A stretch of DNA of 64,000 bases, taken from positions 1-64,000 of the forward strand of contig DIYP01000011.1 of NCBI GenBank assembly GCA_002427735.1, given 5' to 3'. Shown here piece after piece: positions 35,826-43,574 of the stretch. The position numbers and the translations under genes were made by a program. Every line of letters starts with the position of its first letter. Position 1 is the first letter of the stretch. This DNA comes from Flavobacteriales bacterium UBA6051. GTDB taxonomy: Bacteria; Bacteroidota; Bacteroidia; Flavobacteriales_D; Crocinitomicaceae. Under the pieces are notes generated by a model. That model saw only the letters and a list, made by a program, of their open reading frames with translations, made no database searches and was not told where the DNA came from.

Positions 35826-36952
35826 TTATTCTTTTCTGTTTTATCTGTTGCATAAAACATGATGGGAGTTAGAATAGCATAAGCTATATCCAGCAGTGGT
35901 ATAAATGCAATAAACTTTGATTCACGTAATTTCTTAAATGAACGACCTATGATAATCCACTTTACTGTCAAAAGCAGCAAGTAAATGGCAAGGGTGATCC
36001 AAATGAAATTAGAATCAAACAGTAAAATAACAAAGGAAACGGTCATCAATAACAGACTAAGTGGGTAGATTCCTAACATTAGCTTTTTAATAACCTGATA
36101 TTTCTGAGCTGTGGTGTAATGACGTGCCTTTTGCTTCATCCAATGCGACCAGCTTTTGGCAGAATTGGAATAGCAAAAAGAGTCTTTTTCAATATTGATC
36201 GTATAGTTGCGTTTTTTTGCGGCTTCTTGGATAAACAAGTCGTCATCACCAGAAGAAAGTGAGTAATGAGATTTAAATCCTTTGGCATCATGAAAAGCCT
36301 TTTTAGTGTAGGCCATGTTTCGGCCAATCCCCATATAGGGCATTCCTGCTTTTGCCATGGAGAAATAATTCATTGCAATCCACGCTGTATCGAAACGAAT
36401 GATCGCATTAATCATTCCTTTGCGCTTTCTGTATGGTCCGTATCCTAGTACGATTTGATGTTTGTTCGAAAAATGACAAGCCATACTCTTCAACCATTGG
36501 TCTCCCGTTGGTTTACAGTCTGCATCCGTGAACAATAATTGATCGTGCTTAGCCCCTTTAATACCAATCGTTAGAGGGAGTTTTTTTCCGTATTTCAGAT
36601 GTTTATTGCGCTCTACCTTGATGCTGCGAAGGTTCGAGTACTGACGAGCATAGGTGTCAAGGATGTACTGCGAATCATCCATCGATTGATGATTGACAAT
36701 AATAACTTCAAATTCAGGGTAGTCTTGTCCAAGAATAAAGGGCAAGTTTTTGAAAAGGTTTTCTGACTCGTTCCTAGCAGCTATAATGATTGTTACTGGT
36801 GGTGTATCGTCGGTTTTTGATTTGTCTTTATGGAAGGCGAGTCTGCTGTAAATGAAAAGTACAAAAATCAGTTGCAGAAAGACCATTAGGCAGAAGCCCA
36901 AGAACAAATATGTCGCTATCGAATAGTCAAAAACCGGTAAATAATCGTACAT
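35819..36952 (-). CDS. Membrane-bound family 2 glycosyltransferase
   Basis: A 377-residue GT2 enzyme. The start chosen is ATG at 36952 (MYDYLPVF); the frame extends six codons further only to a TTG. One N-terminal membrane helix (about 13-35) is followed by a GT-A domain with VTIIIAARNESEN, DAD at 143-145 and GDDD at 235-238, then a basic QKARHYTTA stretch in place of QxxRW, and two to three C-terminal membrane helices (about 290-360). It likely extends a lipid-linked or surface glycan. It overlaps the sigma-factor gene by 7 bp. Confidence 0.88.
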   Translation of the reverse strand: MYDYLPVFDYSIATYLFLGFCLMVFLQLIFVLFIYSRLAFHKDKSKTDDTPPVTIIIAARNESENLFKNLPFILGQDYPEFEVIIVNHQSMDDSQYILDTYARQYSNLRSIKVERNKHLKYGKKLPLTIGIKGAKHDQLLFTDADCKPTGDQWLKSMACHFSNKHQIVLGYGPYRKRKGMINAIIRFDTAWIAMNYFSMAKAGMPYMGIGRNMAYTKKAFHDAKGFKSHYSLSSGDDDLFIQEAAKKRNYTINIEKDSFCYSNSAKSWSHWMKQKARHYTTAQKYQVIKKLMLGIYPLSLLLMTVSFVILLFDSNFIWITLAIYLLLLTVKWIIIGRSFKKLRESKFIAFIPLLDIAYAILTPIMFYATDKTEKNKW

Positions 36953-36996
36953 CCTTGTGCTTTGATACAAATATGGGATGCTTTGTCAAATACATT

Positions 36997-37004
36997 TATC
37001 TTTG
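36997..37004 (+). promoter_or_regulatory. Bacteroidota -7 element upstream of tgt
   Basis: TATCTTTG is an exact TAnnTTTG match 24 nt before the tgt ATG. The nearest TTG upstream is only 11 nt away, so the -33 element is not identified. Confidence 0.4.
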
Positions 37005-37028
37005 TTGACTTTAATTATCAACAACTTT

Positions 37029-38159
37029 ATGCACTTCGAGTTAGAAACTACTGACGAAAAATCAAAAGCAAGAACAGGTAAATTGCATACCGATCATGGC
37101 GTTATTGAAACACCAATCTTTATGCCGGTCGGGACTGTTGGTACAGTCAAAGGAGTGCATCAAACGGAGTTGGAGAAGGATGTAAAAGCGCAAATCATTT
37201 TAGGGAACACCTATCACCTTTATTTACGTCCGGGATTGGATATATTAGAAGGAGCTGGCGGACTGCATAAGTTTATTAATTGGAATAGACCAATGCTCAC
37301 AGACAGCGGAGGATATCAAGTTTATTCGCTTTCAGGTTCAAGGAAAATTAAAGAAGAGGGAGTTACATTTCAGTCGCATGTCGACGGAAGCTATCACTTC
37401 TTTTCTCCTGAGCGAGCGATTGATATTCAGCGAACAATAGGTGCAGATATTATTATGGCTTTTGATGAGTGCACACCATATCCCTGTGGTTATGATTACG
37501 CTAAGCGCTCTATGCACATGACACATCGATGGTTAAAGCGTTGTTTCAATCAAATGGACAAGACAGAAGCTAAATACGGATATGAGCAAGCGCTATTTCC
37601 AATTGTTCAAGGTAGCACATATGATGATTTGAGAAAAGAATCGGCGGCTACCATAGCTTCACATGATGCGATTGGTAATGCCATAGGTGGATTATCAGTT
37701 GGAGAGCCAGATGAAGAATTGTATCGGACGACAGATCTTGTATGTTCCATTCTTCCTGAAGACAAGCCAAGGTATTTAATGGGAGTAGGAACACCAGCGA
37801 ATATTCTTGAATGTATTTCACTTGGGGTCGATATGTTCGACTGCGTATTACCTTCAAGAAACGCTCGACACGGAATGCTCTTTACTTCAGAAGGTATAAT
37901 TAATATCAAAAATAAGAAGTGGGAGGATGATTATTCACCGCTTGATCCAAATGGAACGTGTTATGTGGATAGCATGTATAGTAAAGCTTATTTACGCCAC
38001 CTAGTTCGGACAAAAGAATATTTAGGAATTCAAATTGCGACGCTGCACAATTTATCTTTCTATTTGTGGTTAGTAGGAGAGGCAAGAAACCAAATTCAAG
38101 CTGGTACGTTTACTGCATGGAAGAATGCAATGCTTCCAAAGTTGAGCAATCGTTTATAG
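37029..38159 (+). CDS. tgt: Queuine tRNA-ribosyltransferase Tgt with degenerate zinc site
   Basis: A 376-residue TIM-barrel enzyme that swaps guanine 34 for preQ1 in GUN-anticodon tRNAs. The start MHFELETT is chosen over an in-frame ATG 17 codons upstream because it matches the family N-terminus. D92 (TDSGGYQV) and nucleophile D271 (DMFDCVLPSRNARHG) are present. The zinc site, Cys302-Cys304-Cys307-His333 in E. coli, reads G309, C311, D314 and H340, so two of three cysteines are gone while the following YSKAYLRHL block is kept. I believe related Bacteroidota share such changes, but could not check. The lptG-like gene starts at the next base. Confidence 0.93.
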   Translation: MHFELETTDEKSKARTGKLHTDHGVIETPIFMPVGTVGTVKGVHQTELEKDVKAQIILGNTYHLYLRPGLDILEGAGGLHKFINWNRPMLTDSGGYQVYSLSGSRKIKEEGVTFQSHVDGSYHFFSPERAIDIQRTIGADIIMAFDECTPYPCGYDYAKRSMHMTHRWLKRCFNQMDKTEAKYGYEQALFPIVQGSTYDDLRKESAATIASHDAIGNAIGGLSVGEPDEELYRTTDLVCSILPEDKPRYLMGVGTPANILECISLGVDMFDCVLPSRNARHGMLFTSEGIINIKNKKWEDDYSPLDPNGTCYVDSMYSKAYLRHLVRTKEYLGIQIATLHNLSFYLWLVGEARNQIQAGTFTAWKNAMLPKLSNRL

Positions 38160-39236
38160 ATGCTGAAAATAATTGATCGATATATCATCCGAAAGTTCTT
38201 AACGACTTTCTTTTTCATGCTGGCCGTGATCATGGTGCTAGCCATGGTATTTGATATGGCGGACAAACTGGGGGAGTTCATCGAGAATGACGCTTCTGCC
38301 TGGGAGGTTATTTACAATTATTATTTCAACTTCATTTTATTTTATGGGAACATGTTCTCATCCATGATCATTTTCGTCTCAGTTATATGGTTTACTGCGA
38401 AGATGGCCCAGGAAACGGAAATAATTCCTATTTGGAATAGTGGTAAGCCTTTCGCTCGATTTGTTCGCCCGTACATGATTGCTGCCACTATTTTGATGTT
38501 GATCTCATTGGTGATGAATCATTTTATTATTCCCAGATCGAATAAAGAGCGTCTTGCTTTCGAGGAAAAGTATTACCGGATGACCATGTCTGTTGTTGAT
38601 TACCATGCGGAATTTCCAGGTCATCAGGTAGTTTATTTTCGTTCTTACACGGCTGAAACAGATTTGATCTATGATTTAGTGGTAGAGCAGTGGGATGACG
38701 AAAATAATCTGGTATCATTTGTAAAAGCCGGTACGGCAAATAACAAACGAGAGTCCAACGAATGGAAGCTTTATAATTATTATTTACGCGAAGTAGGGGA
38801 CACCAATGATTACATTGAAAATGGCGCAGAACTAGATACTTCATTCCAATTCAGTATTGATGAAATGGCTACACGTGAGAACATTGCGGAAGCCATGACT
38901 TATTTTGAGTTAAAGGATTTTATTGAGCGTGAGCGTAAAAAAGGGTCGTCCATGGTGCCGATGTACGAAATCGAGCTCTATCAACGAACCTCTTATCCAT
39001 TTGCGACCTATGTTTTGACCATTATCGGAATTGCTGTAGCAAGTCGTAAGAAGCGCGGTGGAATTGGAATTAATATCGCAATTGGACTGGCCATTATCTT
39101 CATTTACATATTTGCCATGAAGGTTACAACGGTGTCTGCCATGAACCTTGGTTTTCCGACGTACTTGGCTGTCTGGGTGCCGAATTTCCTCTTTGGTGGA
39201 GTGGCCTACTTACTCTACAGAAATGCTAAGCGCTGA
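38160..39236 (+). CDS. LptF/LptG-family LPS export permease
   Basis: A 358-residue YjgP/YjgQ-family permease. The N-terminal half has three membrane helices (about 10-30, 58-80, 100-120) with the family start LKIIDRYIIRKFL; a periplasmic beta-jellyroll-like region spans about 125-270, and three helices follow (about 280-355). With LptB and a partner permease it extracts LPS from the inner membrane for transport to the outer membrane. The ATG directly follows the tgt stop codon, a tgt-lptG pairing often seen in Bacteroidota. G versus F assignment is not certain, so no symbol is given. Confidence 0.9.
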   Translation: MLKIIDRYIIRKFLTTFFFMLAVIMVLAMVFDMADKLGEFIENDASAWEVIYNYYFNFILFYGNMFSSMIIFVSVIWFTAKMAQETEIIPIWNSGKPFARFVRPYMIAATILMLISLVMNHFIIPRSNKERLAFEEKYYRMTMSVVDYHAEFPGHQVVYFRSYTAETDLIYDLVVEQWDDENNLVSFVKAGTANNKRESNEWKLYNYYLREVGDTNDYIENGAELDTSFQFSIDEMATRENIAEAMTYFELKDFIERERKKGSSMVPMYEIELYQRTSYPFATYVLTIIGIAVASRKKRGGIGINIAIGLAIIFIYIFAMKVTTVSAMNLGFPTYLAVWVPNFLFGGVAYLLYRNAKR

Positions 39237-39261
39237 TGCTTTGTGTTTGTAAAAAAGTTCT

Positions 39262-41391
39262 TTAGGATTTTTTTATATCCTGTACCCACATCAATTTATC
39301 CAGATCTACTTTCATTCTGGCAAAACCGAAGCTCACTGTCACTGAATTGCCTTTCATTTCTTCAACAGTTCCAATTTGCTTCGTGGAAATAAGTTTGACC
39401 CTGGACCCCGCTTTTATTTTATCCCGTTGGAAGTCATCTTTGACTTTTCGCTGTTTGGTTTTCTTCTTGACCACAGGCTTTTTCTGCTGTTTCGCTTTTT
39501 TCTTCAGCGATTCAATCTTGGACTTTTCAACAGCGACGTATTTTCGAATTTCCTCAATTAAATTATCATTGATGGATTTTTTCCGCGTGTTAATGTTGTA
39601 TCGATCAATATAAGAAGCCAATTTTTTCCCGTGCTGAATGAGTTTTTGATTCGCACCGGCGCTGTCCCTATATTGTTGTAGTTTTTGTTCGTATAACGCC
39701 TTTTTACTTTCGTATTCTTCGTAAGCTTTACTGGCGATGTCTTGCGCTTCAATATGCTCCTTGTTGAGTCGTTTTAGATAATTCTTTTCCTTTTGCAACT
39801 CGTTGAGGAGACGATCCATTTTTACTTTTTTATCGTCAAGTCTGCTCTTAGCTTCCTGGATTAGTTCATCTGGAATGCCATTGATTTTGGCCACTTCAAA
39901 CGTGAAAGAGCTGCCTGGTTGTCCAGTTGAAAATGTATAGGTAGGTTCGAGTGTCTCGGTATTGAATAGCATACTGCCGTTGATGGCATTCTTTAGCCTG
40001 TCCGCTTTTAGTTTAATGTTATTGTAATGCGTAGTGATAACAGCATAGCTCTTTTTGTTATACAGTGCTTCAAAAATTACCTCTGCAAGAGCTCCTCCGA
40101 GTTCAGGGTCAGACCCAGTACCAAATTCATCGAGAAGCAATAGTGTTTTCCGGTTAGCAATTTGAAGAAACTCATTCATTCGTTTTAGACGATAGGAATA
40201 GGTGCTGAGTTCGTTTGCAATGGATTGATTGTCGCCAATATCACTTAGAATATTTTCAAAAAGGCACATCTTGCTATTCGGGTGAACAGGAACCAATAAG
40301 CCCGACTGAAGCATTAATTGCAAAAGTCCTATCGATTTCAATGTGATACTCTTTCCTCCAGCATTCGGTCCAGATATGACCATCATGCGCGAAAACTTAT
40401 CCATTTTAACGTGCTGTGGGAGAGTGCGCTTCTTCTGTTCTTTATTATTCTTCCAAAGAATCGGATGATACGCGTCAATAAGCTCTAACTCGAGATCATC
40501 TTGAATTGAGGGTAGATTGCATTCTAAGGCAATTGCGAGGCGACACTTGGCGTTTATAAAATCAAATTCGGTAAGCACATTTTGATAAATAGAGATTAGC
40601 TCAATATGTGCGTGAAGCTCTGTCTTTAAAAGTTGAAGAATGCGGAATATTTCTTTCCGTTCATCATCAAGCAACAATTCCAACTCGTTGTTAAGTGCAA
40701 TGTTGACTTGCGGTTCTATATAGGTCAAATTGCCTGTTTTGCTCGAGCCATGTACCGTCCCAGAAACCTTTCGCTTATAGTTAGAGAGAACGGTAAGTAC
40801 ACGTCGGTCACTAATAAATGTCTCACGCGTATCGCCTAAAACATTATCCTTTAACAGTCGTCTGATTTCTTTATCAAAGTTGCGATTGATTTGTTTTCTG
40901 ACAACTTTTATCTTGGTTCTAATCTCAAATAATGCTTCCGATGCATCATCTTTTATTTTTCCGTGCTTGTCAAAGACCCGCTCTATGGCTTCAATAATCT
41001 CTTTTGTGTAATAAGCATCTTGTAGAATGGAAGAAAGATGCGGGTAATCTGCCTCTCGCTTATTAAAGAAATAAAGAAGAGCATTAACCATTTTTGAGGC
41101 ATCATATATACGCAAGAAACCTTCAAGTTGAATAGAAGCATTTTTGATAGGAAGTAATCGAATTTCCTCCGTGAGCTCCTCAAATTCCATTCTCGGAAAA
41201 GCTTCACCTTCCGTTCTGATGGACTTCAATTCATGAACCTTGAGAAGTTCTGCCTTTACGTCTTTTGAGGACCGAATAGGAGATAGTTTTTGAAGTCGGT
41301 CGTGCGCAGTTGGTCCAATAGCATAATCACGCAGCCAGTTGCGAATAGTTGTAAATTCAAGGTCTTCTATTGTTTGCAGATCTACCGTCAT
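39262..41391 (-). CDS. mutS2: MutS2-family ATPase lacking the Smr domain
   Basis: A 709-residue MutS2-like protein: an N-terminal core-clamp region, Walker A GPNAGGKS (341-348), Walker B LLLLDEFGTGSDP (D421, E422), then a long coiled coil (about 505-600) and a Lys-rich linker. The C-terminus ends in a small beta/KOW-like module (SRVKLISTKQIGTVEEM) and has no Smr endonuclease domain, so it is about 70-80 residues shorter than Bacillus MutS2. In other bacteria MutS2 suppresses recombination or rescues collided ribosomes. Without Smr, nuclease activity should not be assumed. A TATCTTTG sits 5 nt upstream of the ATG. Confidence 0.9.
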   Translation of the reverse strand: MTVDLQTIEDLEFTTIRNWLRDYAIGPTAHDRLQKLSPIRSSKDVKAELLKVHELKSIRTEGEAFPRMEFEELTEEIRLLPIKNASIQLEGFLRIYDASKMVNALLYFFNKREADYPHLSSILQDAYYTKEIIEAIERVFDKHGKIKDDASEALFEIRTKIKVVRKQINRNFDKEIRRLLKDNVLGDTRETFISDRRVLTVLSNYKRKVSGTVHGSSKTGNLTYIEPQVNIALNNELELLLDDERKEIFRILQLLKTELHAHIELISIYQNVLTEFDFINAKCRLAIALECNLPSIQDDLELELIDAYHPILWKNNKEQKKRTLPQHVKMDKFSRMMVISGPNAGGKSITLKSIGLLQLMLQSGLLVPVHPNSKMCLFENILSDIGDNQSIANELSTYSYRLKRMNEFLQIANRKTLLLLDEFGTGSDPELGGALAEVIFEALYNKKSYAVITTHYNNIKLKADRLKNAINGSMLFNTETLEPTYTFSTGQPGSSFTFEVAKINGIPDELIQEAKSRLDDKKVKMDRLLNELQKEKNYLKRLNKEHIEAQDIASKAYEEYESKKALYEQKLQQYRDSAGANQKLIQHGKKLASYIDRYNINTRKKSINDNLIEEIRKYVAVEKSKIESLKKKAKQQKKPVVKKKTKQRKVKDDFQRDKIKAGSRVKLISTKQIGTVEEMKGNSVTVSFGFARMKVDLDKLMWVQDIKKS

Positions 41392-41396
41392 CGCTG

Positions 41397-41404
41397 CAAA
41401 GATA
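41397..41404 (-). promoter_or_regulatory. TAnnTTTG element immediately upstream of mutS2
   Basis: The minus strand reads TATCTTTG with only 5 nt to the ATG at 41391. If it is a true -7 element the mRNA would be almost leaderless. No -33 TTG is visible. Confidence 0.3.
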
Positions 41405-41405
41405 A

Positions 41406-42263
41406 TTACTTTGTAAGAGGAGTAGGAACGTTCAGTTCAATTGTACTTCGAATAGGGTTGTGGTCGGACAGTCGCTCAAGTGTTCCATCTGGGCGAAACA
41501 TGGGCTGTTCTATTTTTGACGATAAAATGTTGATCCGCTTTGAAATGCTGGTCAGAATAAAATCAATCCATTTTGGTTTTCCTTTCGCATTGGTAAGGTC
41601 GTGGTCACTGAAGTTTGCCGTATTCTTTATTGCACCCTCAGGCGCTTTATTTTTACCTGAAAGAATTTTTACCAGATCATCATACGATTCAGAGTTGTAT
41701 GAAATATTAAAGTCTCCAGCGTATACAACAGGTTTTTTATCATCTGAACGGAGCGCCAATAATTCTTTTAATTGTTGCTTTCGTATTAACATACCCTCTT
41801 TTCCGCCGCCCGCTTGTAAGTGCGTTCCAATCACCTCAAAAGATGTATTTGCCAGATCTATTTCGACAAATATTCCGCCTTTTCGAGCTAGTTTATCGGC
41901 CTTAATGGCTCTTTTAAAATAAATGGCTCGTTCCTGTTTTACGGGGTATTTGGAACAAATAAGCACACCCGATGGAACTCCAAAGAAACTTGTTTTCCCC
42001 TTTTTAGTGTAATATGGATATTTTGTCTTTATCGAATTGATAAGCCTTCGACGTGCTCTTCCGTGGAAAACTTCTTGTAATACCAGTATATCTGCATCCG
42101 AATGAACCAGATAGTGTGCAATACTGTCCACTCTTTTTAGCTGCCCATCCATTAAGAAACCTGGTCTCAGAAAAACATTCCATGAAAGAATATCTACCGT
42201 TTTATGCTGTGCAACACTGAAGTAACCGAGAAAAACGAATAGGAATAGAAACGAGCGTTTCAT
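41406..42263 (-). CDS. Exported endonuclease/exonuclease/phosphatase-family protein (sphingomyelinase-like)
   Basis: A 285-residue EEP-fold protein with a signal peptide (about 1-18, ending YFSVAQ). DNase I-like motifs: LSWNVFLRP (Asn), LVLQEVFHG (metal-binding Glu), IGTHLQAGGG, YAGDFNISYN and the terminal LSDHNPI (catalytic Asp-His). The pattern is closest to neutral sphingomyelinase or phosphodiesterase members of the family, so it may cleave phospholipids or nucleic acid outside the cytoplasm. It shares one base with the end of the pirin gene (TAATG), so the two are cotranscribed. Confidence 0.87.
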   Translation of the reverse strand: MKRSFLFLFVFLGYFSVAQHKTVDILSWNVFLRPGFLMDGQLKRVDSIAHYLVHSDADILVLQEVFHGRARRRLINSIKTKYPYYTKKGKTSFFGVPSGVLICSKYPVKQERAIYFKRAIKADKLARKGGIFVEIDLANTSFEVIGTHLQAGGGKEGMLIRKQQLKELLALRSDDKKPVVYAGDFNISYNSESYDDLVKILSGKNKAPEGAIKNTANFSDHDLTNAKGKPKWIDFILTSISKRINILSSKIEQPMFRPDGTLERLSDHNPIRSTIELNVPTPLTK

Positions 42264-43405
42264 TATGCTCCTTTCTCAACTGTGCCATCAGCATGACTCG
42301 CAAATCGTCCTTTCGACCGATCATGTACTTGTCCGTAATCAGGCCATGGCCATCCTCCGAATTGAGTACTATGATAGTCTTCAAAGGCTTGTTGAATTTC
42401 TTGCCTCGTATTCATGACAAAAGGGCCATGCTGAACAACAGGTTCGTTTATTGGTCTCCCCTGAAGTACAAGCACTTTAATGTCTGATGAACTCGTGTTC
42501 TTGAGCGCCAGATCAACTTCAGGATCAACCTCTGCCGCATGATAGTGAGCAATTTTAGTTTCCGCAATGGTAAGTCCGTCACCTTCGTAAAAATATACGG
42601 TTCGGTTCATGCCATTCGTTGTTTTCGGAATTATAAAGCTGGCACCAGCCTGCATTTTAATATTAAAAATACCCACATGATTATTTTCATCTGAAGCCCA
42701 TGAATTGGGAGGTGGGGCTGGCGCTTGTTCGTTTCCGAGATGACCAGCTATTAACTCAATATAGGTCATTTGTCCGTTGTTATCGGCATGCTCCATTTTC
42801 GGAATTGACTTATTCCAAAGCATTTTGAAGTGTGGCTCAACCATTTTATTCTTCTTAGGCAGATTCAGCCAAATCTGGAAAAGTTCCATTGGGTTGTCTT
42901 TGTCCTGATGGATAAGTGGGAACATTTCGGAGTGCTGAATTCCCTTTCCTGCAGTCATCCATTGTACGTCTCCATCACCATAGCGCCCTGCAGCCCCCAT
43001 CGAATCAGCGTGATCTACCATTCCTTTTCGGACAACGGTAATTGTTTCAAAGCCTCTGTGCGGGTGCCCGGGAAATCCAGGTATTGTTTTCCCATGATAC
43101 ATTCGCCAACCATCCTTAAGCTCAAAATCAGAACCAATTCTTCTTCCTGCTAATGAGTCTACAGGCCCCATGTCGGCATTACCTTTTGGATAGTGATCTT
43201 CGTGGTGGACACAAAATAGGAAAGGGTCCGCTGTTTCCCATTGGAATCCAAGTGGTTTAACCCGAAGAATTGCTTTTTTCTTGTTCGCTTCGTCCATATC
43301 TTCATCTTTTGCGCCAGACATACCTAAAAAAGGAATGGCTAGTGCCGATGAGGCACCCAGCGCTAGTTTTCCAAGGAAATCTCTTCTGCCGTTTTTTCTT
43401 TTCAT
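42263..43405 (-). CDS. Pirin-family protein with a Tat-like signal
   Basis: A 380-residue bicupin. The metal ligands of pirin are present: H114 and H116 (GHPHRGFE), H158 and E160 (GIQHSE). The N-terminus has NGRRDFLGK followed by a hydrophobic stretch (about 13-30), a twin-arginine signal, so the protein is probably exported folded with its iron; most bacterial pirins are cytosolic. The ATG at 43405 is chosen because upstream only TTG is available. Pirins of this kind can act as quercetin dioxygenases or regulators; the role here is unknown. It leads a two-gene unit with the EEP-family gene. Confidence 0.88.
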   Translation of the reverse strand: MKRKNGRRDFLGKLALGASSALAIPFLGMSGAKDEDMDEANKKKAILRVKPLGFQWETADPFLFCVHHEDHYPKGNADMGPVDSLAGRRIGSDFELKDGWRMYHGKTIPGFPGHPHRGFETITVVRKGMVDHADSMGAAGRYGDGDVQWMTAGKGIQHSEMFPLIHQDKDNPMELFQIWLNLPKKNKMVEPHFKMLWNKSIPKMEHADNNGQMTYIELIAGHLGNEQAPAPPPNSWASDENNHVGIFNIKMQAGASFIIPKTTNGMNRTVYFYEGDGLTIAETKIAHYHAAEVDPEVDLALKNTSSSDIKVLVLQGRPINEPVVQHGPFVMNTRQEIQQAFEDYHSTQFGGWPWPDYGQVHDRSKGRFASHADGTVEKGA

Positions 43406-43574
43406 TTGCTTAATAAATACCCGGGTAAATATATGAAAAATAATTGAGGTTTTTATGCGTGTTTCCAATAACGTTCAAATCTATATCATTGTGTTAGGTT
43501 CATCACAGATTCTTTTTTTATCTGAATAGATTTCATAATTTTAAAGGGAACTAGAACACTTAAACAATTTGCAT

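Noticed and set aside
36978..37028. Upstream ATG for tgt, 17 codons earlier
   Set aside because: It would place the start before the TATCTTTG element and adds residues not found in Tgt proteins.
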